Source: Maniola hyperantus (Eukaryota; Arthropoda; Insecta; Lepidoptera; Nymphalidae). From it: a stretch of DNA of 64,000 nucleotides. Under the pieces are notes generated by a model that did not search any database, was not told the origin of the DNA, and was given only the letters and a program-made list of their open reading frames with translations. Shown here in pieces: positions 1 through 8,610 of this stretch. The translations under genes were made by a program, and so were the position numbers. Where the stretch lies: assembly GCF_902806685.2 (NCBI RefSeq), contig NC_048549.1, positions 11,177,594 through 11,241,593 of the forward strand, in the 5' to 3' direction. Position 1 is the first letter of the stretch; each line of letters begins with the position of its first letter.

Positions 1-78
1 CCCGATCCGTCTAGTAGTTTGAGCTGTACGTTGATGGATCAGTCAGTCAGTCACCTTTTCCTTTTATATGTTTAAAGA
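1..78 (-). mobile_element. Helitron-type element (family H1), cut by window start
   Basis: This is the 5' part of the commonest repeat in the window, read on the minus strand. It begins with TC followed by an AT-rich run, AAAGGAAAAGGTGACTGAC and a (TGAC)n stretch, then a conserved core ending at the window edge. Full copies elsewhere (26583-26815, 60904-61139, 61584-61807) end in a GC hairpin and CTAG, the terminal layout of non-autonomous Helitrons. It resembles what I recall of Lep1-type moth elements, but that name is from memory only. Confidence 0.8.
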
Positions 79-124
79 TTTATTCATTCCTTTATGTAAC
101 TTTCTCTTAAACAGTTAAGTAACT

Positions 125-430
125 CCGTCAGTAGAGATGATTGGATCTAAGGTTCTAAGAGCCTGCCTGATGGTTAGCAACTATGTCATATGCCGTCAAC
201 TAATTCCTATTAAACAAGCAAGCAGCTATCTACCAATTTCAGTCCGAAATTTCATAAAAGCTACATAAATGTAAATCCCAGCATCTCCCTTACGCCAAAC
301 TTGAAACGTACTTGAAACGATCACAGATCGATCAATCGCGGAATGTCAGCCAAGTCAAAGCTAACGTCCGCAGTTTTCAAGTGAAAAGCTAAATAGCGGA
401 ATTCACTGTGGCTTTGTGAACCTTTGACAT
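125..430. repeat. Unclassified repeat, copy 1 of a local pair
   Basis: The second half (about 240-430) is clearly related to 13975-14150, sharing ACTTGAAACGATCAC, GATCGATCAATCG and CACTGTGGCTTTGTGAAC. The first half (GCCTGCCTGATGGTTAGCAAC) resembles 470-560. With LTR element A removed, the two copies lie only a few hundred bases apart in the same orientation. I do not recognise the family. Confidence 0.6.
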
Positions 431-469
431 TGGATTTCGCTTGACTAACTTAATTTCATCCCATCAGGC

Positions 470-587
470 GAGATCATACAGGTTCTGAAAAGCCCGCCTT
501 TTGGTTAGCAACGATACATATACCGGCCACCTATTTCGAAGCAAGCAGGGACCAATTTTATTAAGATTTTTTTTATTCAGACACAAG
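470..587. repeat. Copy 2 of the local repeat pair plus left piece of repeat R, split by element A
   Basis: This segment ends TTTATTCAGACACAAG, directly followed by the LTR of element A. The sequence resumes at 13761 as CAAGTTAGCCCTTGACTGCA. An unsplit copy of repeat R at 51383 reads straight through TTCAGATACAAGTTAGCCC, which gives the empty site. Confidence 0.75.
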
Positions 588-920
588 TGATAACGACTGA
601 GACAAATGATATAACTTTTACTAGAATTATTCTTTAATGTATAGGTGCAAAAACAATTACCAATTATGGCTACTTTAATATTATTACATTAGAGTTGAGA
701 TATTCATTTTAAACTATTCCGACGACAATTCTCTAAGAGTGCTATCCAGCGAATGCTGCTTGCTTCCAAAAAGCTCAAGTGTCAATACGTCATATTAATT
801 TATTGTCGTCGGAGCTAAGTAGTACAAAACGGAGTTACTTAGGTAAATTAGAAAACGCTACATTTAGAAATATAAATCACTTAATTAAAAATAATAATCG
901 CAAAATAATAATCGCTTACA
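588..920 (-). repeat. Element A 3' LTR
   Basis: 333 bp, TG...CA ends. It contains an inverted repeat: an 11-bp arm at 719-729 (CCGACGACAAT) pairs with 802-812. The inner flank starts GTCGGCCTTCCTGA, almost the same as the inner flank of element B's 3' LTR although the LTRs themselves look unrelated. On the coding strand this flank is purine-rich (AGGAAGG) and is the likely polypurine tract. Confidence 0.93.
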
Positions 921-1227
921 GTCGGCCTTCCTGATATTTTTTTCCGTCCCGGGAAAATCTAATAATGCTTAGGTGTTTTGTAAATAATGGAAACCAGTGT
1001 GATGTCACACTGTAAAACTAATTTCAACAAAGAGTGTTTATTGCAATAATTATTAATAATTATAATAAAATATTGTGGCGTGGCTACGACATATCCAATT
1101 TATCTGAATGCTCTTGATTTGATTCTTAAATTTCATTGTTTAACTTAGTTGAGACATCTCCCCTTCTTCAGATTAAACTATGTATTTAATATTAATACCT
1201 ACACTAAGAAGATTCTTTGTAACTCGA
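921..1227. other. Element A internal non-coding sequence next to the 3' LTR
   Basis: AT-rich sequence between the polypurine-like flank and the hairpin array. I see no gene here. Confidence 0.6.
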
Positions 1228-1883
1228 CTGAGACCCCTTCATGTTCTCAGCCAAGGAGACTGGTCTCTGAAACTCAACTGAGGCCCCTTCATGTTCTCAG
1301 TCAAGGAGACCTGTCTCTGTAACTTGAAAAAAATTATCCTTTTTACTCAACTGAGACCCCTTCATGTTCTCAGCCAAGGAGACTAGTCTCTGAAACTCAA
1401 CTGAGACCCCTTCATGTTCTCAGTCAAGGAGACCTGTCTCTGTAACTTGAAAAATTATCCTTTTTACTCAACTGAGACCCCTTCATGTTCTCAGCCAAGG
1501 AGACTAGTCTCTGAAACTCAACTGAGGCCCCTTCATGTTCTCAGTCAAGGAAACCTGTCTCTGTAACTTAAATGAGACCCCTTCATGTTCTCATCCAAGA
1601 AGAATAATCTTTATAACTTAACCGAGAAAAACTATTCTATTAACTCAACTGAGACCCCTTCATGTTCTCAGCCAAGGAGACTAGTCTCTGAAACTCAACT
1701 GAGACCCCTTCATGTTCTCAGTCAAGGAGACCTGTCTCTGTAATTCAAATGAGACTCCTTTATGTTTTAATCCAAGAAGAATAATCTTTATAACTTAACT
1801 GAGACTAACTTTTAATTTTTTTTCTCTTAATAATAATAATAATGGTTTATATCAACTTGATTGAGCCCCCTTTATGTTCTCAG
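1228..1883 (-). repeat. Tandem array of short inverted repeats (hairpin array A)
   Basis: Eleven repeats start at 1228, 1278, 1351, 1401, 1472, 1522, 1572, 1649, 1699, 1749 (decayed) and 1861. Each is CTGAGA, an 11-base loop CCCCTTCATGT, then TCTCAG. The copy at 1572 has ATGAGA...TCTCAT, a compensated change. Copies at 1278 and 1522 have one G-T pair. Spacing is 50 bp, with higher-order steps of 71-77 bp, so pairs repeat about every 121-127 bp. Most spacers hold a second palindrome, GAGAC-NN-GTCTC. The array lies in the untranslated region of element A, between integrase and the 3' LTR. Confidence 0.9.
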
Positions 1884-2408
1884 CCAAGTTTAAATATTCT
1901 TGCCTTTCATTTATTTTATTATAAAATATTATTGTTCATATATTTTTTTTTTTTTATTTATTTTTTTATTTTTTATTATACTATTAGGCCTGACTGTAAC
2001 CGTACATACAACATCATTCTTATAATCTAACATTTATATTCTTATGTTGGTTACTTATATTTTATTGAACTTTATTTTATTTTCATACAATTAATAATTT
2101 ATACATGATAATTCTATTTAGGATTCTTACATGTATTTAGTTTTAATTACATAATTAGGAGTTAAGTATATGACCATTTTTATTAACCAACCAACCCAAC
2201 GTTGTTCAATTACTGTCATTATTATTAGTAGACATTTCAGATTCTGTTTCCGTTCTTTTATATACCATCCAAGAGTGAATTTTATCTACTGAAAATACCT
2301 CTAATTTTTTTATTTATTTTTTTATTTTTGGAGATAAATGAGTATCTTCTACAACATATCTATCAATATCATCTTTCAAAACATTAACAATTCGATATGG
2401 CCCCGAAT
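1884..2408. other. Element A 3' non-coding region
   Basis: AT-rich sequence with long T runs (around 1940-1975) between the hairpin array and the end of the integrase remnant. I see no coding signal. Confidence 0.5.
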
Positions 2409-2951
2409 CTAAGGAACTAATTTCCTACTTTGCCCTATTGACGAAATATCTCTTTCTACAAGGACTAACTCTCCTACTTTGTATGTCGCTACTTTTCTAT
2501 GTTTGTTGAACCGTGCCTTTTGTTTATCCCGATGCTTTCGAAAGTGTTCTGTTATATCCTTTCTAGTTTTATTATTATTATATTCTATTTCTATTTCGTT
2601 TAAAGTGAGAATTGAATTATTTTTTTTCATCTGTGATGCAGCAAAGAATCCTGCGTACCTACTAAGCTCAAGCCAAACAATGCCTGTGCAGAAGTCTTTC
2701 CAGTCCCTTTATCTACAGTATTGTTAAGCCCCCCGCTGAATACCGGGAACAGATTCATTCCATGAACTTTCAGATTTACCATGATTGGAGGCTGTTAATG
2801 CTGACAATACTGTTCGATTGTATCGTTTAATTTGGCCGTTGATACGTGGTGTTGCCACAGCGTTTAACACATGTTTAACACCGTGATAGTTTATGAATTC
2901 TTGAAAACTTTTGGAAGTAAAAGAAGTCTCGAGGGACTTCTTTCTGACCAA
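2409..2951 (-). pseudogene. Integrase remnant, element A (Ty3/gypsy)
   Basis: Two open pieces lie in gag-pol order. 2724-2951 carries the end of the integrase core: TSFTSKSFQEF, then HGVKHVLNAVATPRINGQ and KRYNRT. In the family this segment normally reads D-R-G before TSFTS and E before R-[FY]-N-R. Here the Asp position is Ser (in KSLETSF) and the Glu position is Lys (GQIKRYNR), so two of the three catalytic acids are gone. 2409-2630 is the C-terminal domain, rich in basic residues (HRDKQKARFNKHRK) and ending YKVGELVLVER, a usual integrase tail motif. A frame break separates the pieces. The enzyme would have joined element cDNA to chromosomal DNA; this copy is dead. Confidence 0.85.
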
Positions 2952-2960
2952 GTTCAGATA

Positions 2961-3899
2961 TTAATTAATATAAAATAATAGTAATATTAGTACGCTAAAC
3001 TTGTGAAAATAGTGTGACATGGCTTTGATGTAGTGAATACTTTTAGTACTTTTAACTGGTATAAAGATAAAGTATTTTGTGAATCTACAGCCAGAAAGAG
3101 TTGTTTTTTTTTTTTGACATTTTGACAAATTAGGCGTTATATCGGATTTGCGAAACATATCTAAAATACCTTGGAAATTTTGCAGCCCTTCTTCTATGGT
3201 TTTAGACGGTATAATCACATCATCCATACATGAAAATGCTTACTTGTATCTCGCGTTCCCTAGAATGTTATAGTTGTCTTTTGAAAGGTAGACGGTACAT
3301 TTACAAGTCTAAACGGCATATCTGATAACATCCAGATGCTAGATTCAAAGAAGTGTAGTATTTAGGATTAGTGAGATTATCTAACTGATTGCCTATGCGC
3401 AGGATTGGATAATATTCTTTGACGGGTTTCTTATTCTGTACAATATAACACTTCACATGCTGAACCGTATTGTATTTCAAGGCCAACGTAATTTGTCTTA
3501 TATCCAACACAGCATAGTAAGATAGCGTGAAGTACATCCAAGTAGCGCCATCTAGTTTCAGCCTTGTAAACAACTGGAAAATTGTGTGAGTGCAAGGTGG
3601 ATAGCACCACCTAGGATCATAATGTTAATTAGCATATAAAATTACAAAAGGTAATTAAACATTCAATGCACGGGAGTCCACACAAGGGCGGTAGTCACCA
3701 GTTTTTTTTTTTTTTTAATAAGTATGATTGGAGAGGCATACTTTGATGAGGACTGTTTAATGATGTCAGAATCTTTGAGCTCTTGTACCATACCGCGTAC
3801 TACCTCCCGTTCAGAATAAGATAACCGATACAGCCTATATACAACAGTAGTGGTATCATTAAGTTTTATATTTATTTCAGTGTCCGTTATACAACCCAA
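2961..3899 (-). pseudogene. Reverse transcriptase remnant, element A (Ty3/gypsy)
   Basis: Motifs appear in order from high to low coordinates but in different frames. 3663-3899 has YRLSYSEREVVRGMVQEL and SSKYASPIILIKKK, the N-terminal RT block. In another frame GDYRPCVD-like sequence follows. 3301-3573 has YYTSLNLASGCYQI, where the family motif is F-x-S-L-D-L; the first catalytic Asp is Asn here. Next comes MPFRLVNVPSTFQ. 2961-3227 begins at the active-site loop, which reads Cys-Met-Asp-Asp (normally Y-x-D-D), followed by VIIPSKTIEEGLQNF. RNase H is not recognisable. At least three frameshifts and a lost catalytic Asp make this a pseudogene. Confidence 0.88.
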
Positions 3900-4740
3900 T
3901 TCCTTAAAAGAAAACGCGAAGCAATTCCTATACCTATTCGTTTAATAATTTTGTTAGTTTATTTACATGACGAGACTAAATTTTAATCATACGATTCAGC
4001 CTGTATCATAGTAGGTTCTATTTGATTCATTTGTTAATTAGTAAACCGTGCTTGATTCTATTCAATACTGACGGTGAGGTGATTATTTCGTTCAAAAGAG
4101 TGCACGAGGTAGTAGAAGGTCACTAGCTAAGTTAAATCCTAGGGCAGAAGGGCCTTTTACCACGACTTTTCCTTGATCTTTATTTACCTAATCTTATTAC
4201 ACTTTGTACTACTTCGTATTGTTTATACGGAGTTACTGTGTTCGATGAAAAGGTTTCCACTATATACTAGCTTAGAGTAGATGTCTATCTCTGTTAAACG
4301 ATTGATAAACGTAGTAGTATTACTATACACCTGAATACGTTTTGTTGAATTATCCAACATAATTTAACTCATCTTAGGTTTTGTAAATGACTACATGTTC
4401 TTGTTCTGTAAATGTTTGACCAAGCAATAAAAGCGCCGTAGTAAATGATTAGGGACAACAAGTGCTTCTACATTAGCTCTAGTGGTATCTATTTCAATAT
4501 CGACCCTACACCTTACCAAACAATTAACTATACTATCTCTAAAACCCTGTTAAATAGGTAAATCTGTCACTGACCAGGATTTTACCACGTTCTTAGCAGC
4601 TGACTCGCTTAACATAGTACATTGGCTAATGGCTACTAAACTCTACAAAACGGTGCATAATTTGGCCGTGTACAATTGCGTCTTTGAAATATTTTGAATC
4701 GTTATCTTGTCCTTTAGGAATACGTAAAACAGTTTTATTG
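3900..4740 (-). pseudogene. Decayed gag-pol junction / protease region of element A
   Basis: By position between the gag zinc knuckles and the RT block this should encode the aspartic protease. All frames are broken by stops and I could not find an intact D-[ST]-G active site. Listed only because the flanking motifs fix its identity. Confidence 0.4.
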
Positions 4741-4742
4741 GA

Positions 4743-4844
4743 ACAGTCTTTAGCCATGTGACCTATTGTATGGCAAGTATCGCAACGTTTGATTGGTTGT
4801 TTACATTTGTAAAATGGATGTTCCTCTTCCCCGCAATTATAACA
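4743..4844 (-). pseudogene. Gag nucleocapsid double zinc knuckle, element A
   Basis: Translating the minus strand gives two back-to-back CCHC zinc knuckles: CYNCGEEEHPFYKC and, eight residues later, CDTCHTIGHMAKDC. Both have the exact C-x2-C-x4-H-x4-C spacing that binds zinc and packages element RNA. Eight residues (KQPIKRC-like linker) separate them. This is the best-preserved part of the element. The surrounding frame is broken on both sides. Confidence 0.88.
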
Positions 4845-5223
4845 TTTAGTTAACTTAGTATCACGTTACTTCTGATTTGGTCTAGTAAACCTGGTGCATC
4901 TGTTATCGGCATTACTTGGCTGTAAGTACGGATTAGAATTGCCTGTTTTTTTTTGTTACTTTAACATTTCTTAGGTATACTAAGAGTTTATCAGATTCTG
5001 TGAACTACGCTGTTCAAGCACTAGTTCTCATATATCGGTCTTCTATACCGAGTAAAATACAATCAATGGCATTCTTTTCTTCATAATAAAAGCATCTTTG
5101 ATATATTTATATATATATATTTAAATGGTTCTCCGTATTTTGCCTTACTGGCAAGCATTTCCGTCAACAGTAGACCATTATTTTCATTTCTAGGAAACGC
5201 TAACTTTTAATTTGTTTTGCCAT

Positions 5224-5499
5224 TCAGACCATGAAAACAATAAACTGGGTAGCCCTTGACCATCTTTGTGCGAGCTTGACTAACTTAGGAAGAGCATAAT
5301 GTATAATTTGCCTTTCTGACCATTTATAAATTTTCACGCACTCATTAACCCTAACCAGCCACGTATTTATATTTTGATTCCGTTTTGACGTATCAAATTC
5401 AGGTATTACGTTTAAGGTCGGGAAACTTTCGTTACTCCCATCTGTATTCGTGGTCTGAATGAGTTCTTTGAATGCCGAATGAATGATTAATTTATTCAA
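5224..5499 (-). pseudogene. Gag capsid fragment, element A
   Basis: The open stretch contains NVIPEFDTSKRNQNINTWLV, then RVNECVKIYKWSERQIIHYA and LPKLVKLAQRW, which fits the capsid N-terminal region of insect Ty3/gypsy Gag (pattern I-P-x-F-D ... W-x-x-x-V-N-E ... A-L-P-K-L ... A-x-x-W). It reads toward the zinc knuckles at 4.8 kb but a frame break lies between. The upstream part of gag is separated from it by element B, which is inserted from 5730 to 11663. Confidence 0.82.
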
Positions 5500-5729
5500 T
5501 AAAATGGAGGTACAATGGCTTGCAATAATGTCTGATGATCTTTATACATTTTACCATTGTAACTGGTGTTTGAATATTACCTTAAATTAAATATTAAATT
5601 AAATTAAAAACCTAAAACTAAGTAAGGATTAAAATATATGTTATACATATACTTTATACGAGCAAAACATAAAATAATAGCGAAATATCAACACAATAAA
5701 AGTCAAAATTAATTATTGTTAATAACTTG

Positions 5730-6143
5730 TGAAAGCTCAGGGGGATATTTCCTTGCAATAATACTCGAGAATCACATCAAACTCATATTTTATTCTTTGT
5801 ATGCTTTTACTTCTCATCTCATCTCATAATCATATAATCACATAATCACAATATAACAACTTCATAACTTAAACACTATCGCACCATAATTAACGTATGA
5901 ACACAACTATGATTGACAAAAGACTGAGCCCTGGTTATCCAAAACATCTGTATTAAATACAAGTCGTTACCACTTCCAAACAGTAATAATTACTTTTGTC
6001 AATATACGTCTTGTCATGAAACGTATATTGACAACAGTATAACGACATGTTCAATAAGGTATATTGACGTGGTTACACTGTTGTTTCATGACGTTGTATA
6101 CTGGCAAGTGATAAGAATAATAATTATCCCCGAAATTCTAACA
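5730..6143 (-). repeat. Element B 3' LTR
   Basis: 414 bp, TG...CA. It contains a perfect inverted repeat: TTGTCAATATACGT at 5996-6009 pairs with 6021-6034 around an 11-base loop. The inner flank GTCGGCCTTTCCTGACC is purine-rich on the coding strand and is the likely polypurine tract. Confidence 0.93.
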
Positions 6144-6612
6144 GTCGGCCTTTCCTGACCGTCTTCACGTCTCGTGAAACAACCGAGTAACCTTGTCCAA
6201 CAAAATCCAGCAATTATCAATTATATCGTAACTAAAATCCAACAATTGATAATCAAAAGTGTACAATTGCACTTATTTTGAATAAATTATTTGACTCTTA
6301 CTTAAATTTACTTTACAATTTACAAGTACAAATATTGTCTAACAAAACTTCAACAATTATTTATTATATTTAACTGAAATCCAACAATTGTACAAACTAA
6401 AAATCTCTCTATAATCTTGTACAATCTAGTTGTAAAATCTAAAGTGTACAACTGCATTTATTTTGAATAAATGATTTGACTTGAATTTTCTTTACAATCT
6501 ACATGTAGGTACAATTTAAAACATCTTGCATAAATGATTCGATTTGACTTGACTTTACATGTATACTTTAAAGTTACTTCTCCATTATACTTTCTTAACT
6601 TAAATAAATAAA
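6144..6612. other. Element B internal sequence next to the 3' LTR
   Basis: AT-rich, with repeated short phrases (ATCCAACAATTG, AAAGTGTACAA, TTGAATAAAT) that suggest degenerate internal duplication of roughly 130-150 bp. No coding signal. Confidence 0.5.
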
Positions 6613-6974
6613 CTGTGGCCTCTTCATATTCATGGTAAATTGTATCAATCGAGTGGCTCCTCTTAGCAAAATATTATGTCTGGAATACTGGTTGAGTGAC
6701 CCCTTCATGTTCCCAACATCTAAAACATTCGTTGCGTGACCCCTCATGTTCACAACAACTAAATCATTCATTGCGTGACCCCTTCATGTTCACGACAACT
6801 AAAATATTCATTTCGTGACCCCTTCATGTTCACGACTACTAAAATATTCTTTGCGTGACCCCTTTGTGTTCACAACTAAAATAATACCTTGAGTCAATTT
6901 TACTCTTTACTTAATCTTTGGTCAATAATAATTTAAAATCCATGATGTCAAAGTGATCCCTTTACGTTCACTTT
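6613..6974 (-). repeat. Tandem array of short inverted repeats (hairpin array B)
   Basis: Clear copies lie at 6731-6756, 6774-6794, 6814-6834, 6854-6874 and 6950-6974, with weaker ones at 6613 and 6691. The core is CGTGA, loop CCCCTTCATGT, TCACG: the same 11-base loop as array A but a different stem. The copy at 6950 has a 7-bp stem AAAGTGA/TCACTTT with loop TCCCTTTACGT. Spacing is about 40 bp. The array sits in the same place as array A, upstream of the 3' LTR on the coding strand. Confidence 0.88.
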
Positions 6975-7239
6975 ACCAAAGGAACTTTGAATATTCCAGA
7001 ATTAATTCTTCTACACTATCAGTACTTTTACTTATAACCGTTTAATTCTAATGTAAGCACAATCCATTCAAAATAAATTTGCAATAAAATATAATTTACA
7101 TTCCTTAACTCATGTTATAAAACAATCTAAACAATTGAAATATTAATTTAGCAATCAAAGAATCAAAATGATTCTCGCTGTAATCAAACTTAGATGTCAT
7201 AACTTTTCAATCAAAAGGCAGAGAATCTTCTAAATGAGC

Positions 7240-7520
7240 TTTCTTAAAAAAAACTAGCAAGCCCAAGAAATTGCTTTTGTTGGTCAGTTGGTACAGTATG
7301 ATTATCTACGGCTACGATTTTATTTTACTTGGTCTAGTAGAACTTCAAAACCCACTTAATCAACAAAATAATGTATTAGCTAATTTCTGAAAACCTTCCT
7401 CTATTATAAATAATTAATCCATACAATATGCAAAGGTTCCTTTAAACCTATTGTTACCTAAAATATCATAGGTTCTTTACTCTTGAACGGTAGACGGCGC
7501 ATTGGTTAGCGCGAATAGCA
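7240..7520 (-). pseudogene. Reverse transcriptase remnant, element B
   Basis: Minus-strand translation gives QMLFALTNAPSTVQ (family pattern M-P-F-G-L-x-N-A-P-x-x-F-Q), then about 100 bp on Cys-Met-Asp-stop at the YxDD position, then KIVAVDNHTVPTDQQKQFLG, the connection segment that normally reads R-x-F-L-G-L-A-x-Y. Stops occur between them. A second decayed copy of the connection segment lies at 7640-7740, so the region is locally duplicated. Confidence 0.7.
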
Positions 7521-7728
7521 TTTGGTTATTAGAATCTTCACCGTAAAGAAAAACTAACCATTGAGGAACTTTGTCTATCGGGAAGTGTCTTTAAAACTTC
7601 TATTACTCGGGAAGTATTTCACTTTTAGGACTGCAATCATTTAAAATTTACTAATAAACAAAAGCTAGCGAGCTGAAGAATTGCCTACCTTTATGTTAAT
7701 CTGTTGGTACAGTACGTATAGTCTATAA

Positions 7729-8141
7729 CTACGATTTTGGCTGACAAAATCGTGTTAGCAACGCTTTGCGACACTTTTGTCGAGGTGTTGTTAATTGGTC
7801 GGAATCATATTTAACAAAGAGCCATATGAATATGGTCATTGAAGGAGAATAATCTAATGCATTCTTTGCAACATCAAGAACACTGTAGGGATCAGTTATT
7901 GGCCTCGAGTTATCTGGGATGTTCATTACCAAGACGGCCAAGTGTTTTCTTTTAATACTGTCAGTTCCATCTTTGTGTGAAAGACCATGAATTGTTTAGT
8001 AAGATTAATACTATTAATATCACATGGTAGGATAATAATAACTTTTACTTGAAAAGTCAAGAATATTAACAACTTCAGCATGGAAGTCAACATAATAGAA
8101 AACGTCGAACTAATAAGTGATCTCCGGATCATGGTTAACAC
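7729..8141 (-). pseudogene. Possible RNase H-like remnant, element B
   Basis: One frame reads SHKDGTDSIKRK, then MNIPDNSRPITDPYSVLDVA and KNALDYS. The SRPIT...VL..A.KN spacing is reminiscent of the R-P-I-x-Y-A-S-R-x-L-x-x-A-E-x-N-Y block of retroelement RNase H. It lies upstream of the RT scraps rather than downstream, so either the element is rearranged or the match is chance. Confidence 0.35.
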
Positions 8142-8289
8142 AGATTTAGAAATACAAAATATAGTATATGATGGGAATCAAAAAGCACTTTTATACTTAT
8201 AATTTGGTTACAAACGAAAATACCAAATAACTTAAAAGATCTCTGACTAAACTACGCTTTTTATCTCAACGATATAAAGTAGATTAGAG

Positions 8290-8610
8290 TATTACCCTGT
8301 TGCATGGAGTCCGTACTACCAAGTGCATAAGGATAGGATACAGAGAGCTCAAAGAAGATTTCTAGGCCACGTAGCCTTCAAAGAAAGTATACTGTTGGGA
8401 ATGAATGGCCATAATGATTTGTTAAATTGCTTAAACCCCTTTAAGTCAACTGATAAACATTTATTTCTAATACAAATTTATTAACGGTGATAGTGACTGT
8501 CCAAAATTTAATTGCGTATCAACGCAAAACACAAGATCCCTTACAAGAACTAGCAAGTTTTCAGAGCTAAATTAACCTTGGTAACCTTTCAACAGAATTG
8601 TCATATGGTA
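8290..8610 (+). pseudogene. LINE reverse-transcriptase C-terminal fragment inside element B
   Basis: The plus strand translates to VAWSPYYQVHKDRIQRAQRR followed by FLGH, the usual end of jockey/CR1-type LINE reverse transcriptases (pattern Y-G-x-x-x-W-x-P-Y ... I-E-R-x-Q-x-R-F). About 130 bp on comes LFLIQIY / INGDSDCPK, matching the F-L-Y-K-x-x-N-G-x-x-D segment. A second weak copy (RIERMQSIRNRIIVGF) lies at 9000-9050. Both are opposite in direction to element B and must be older passengers. Confidence 0.55.

Noticed and set aside
1228..1883. CRISPR-like array
   Set aside because: Regular short repeats, but the spacers are themselves repeats of each other, the DNA is animal nuclear, and the array lies inside a retrotransposon.
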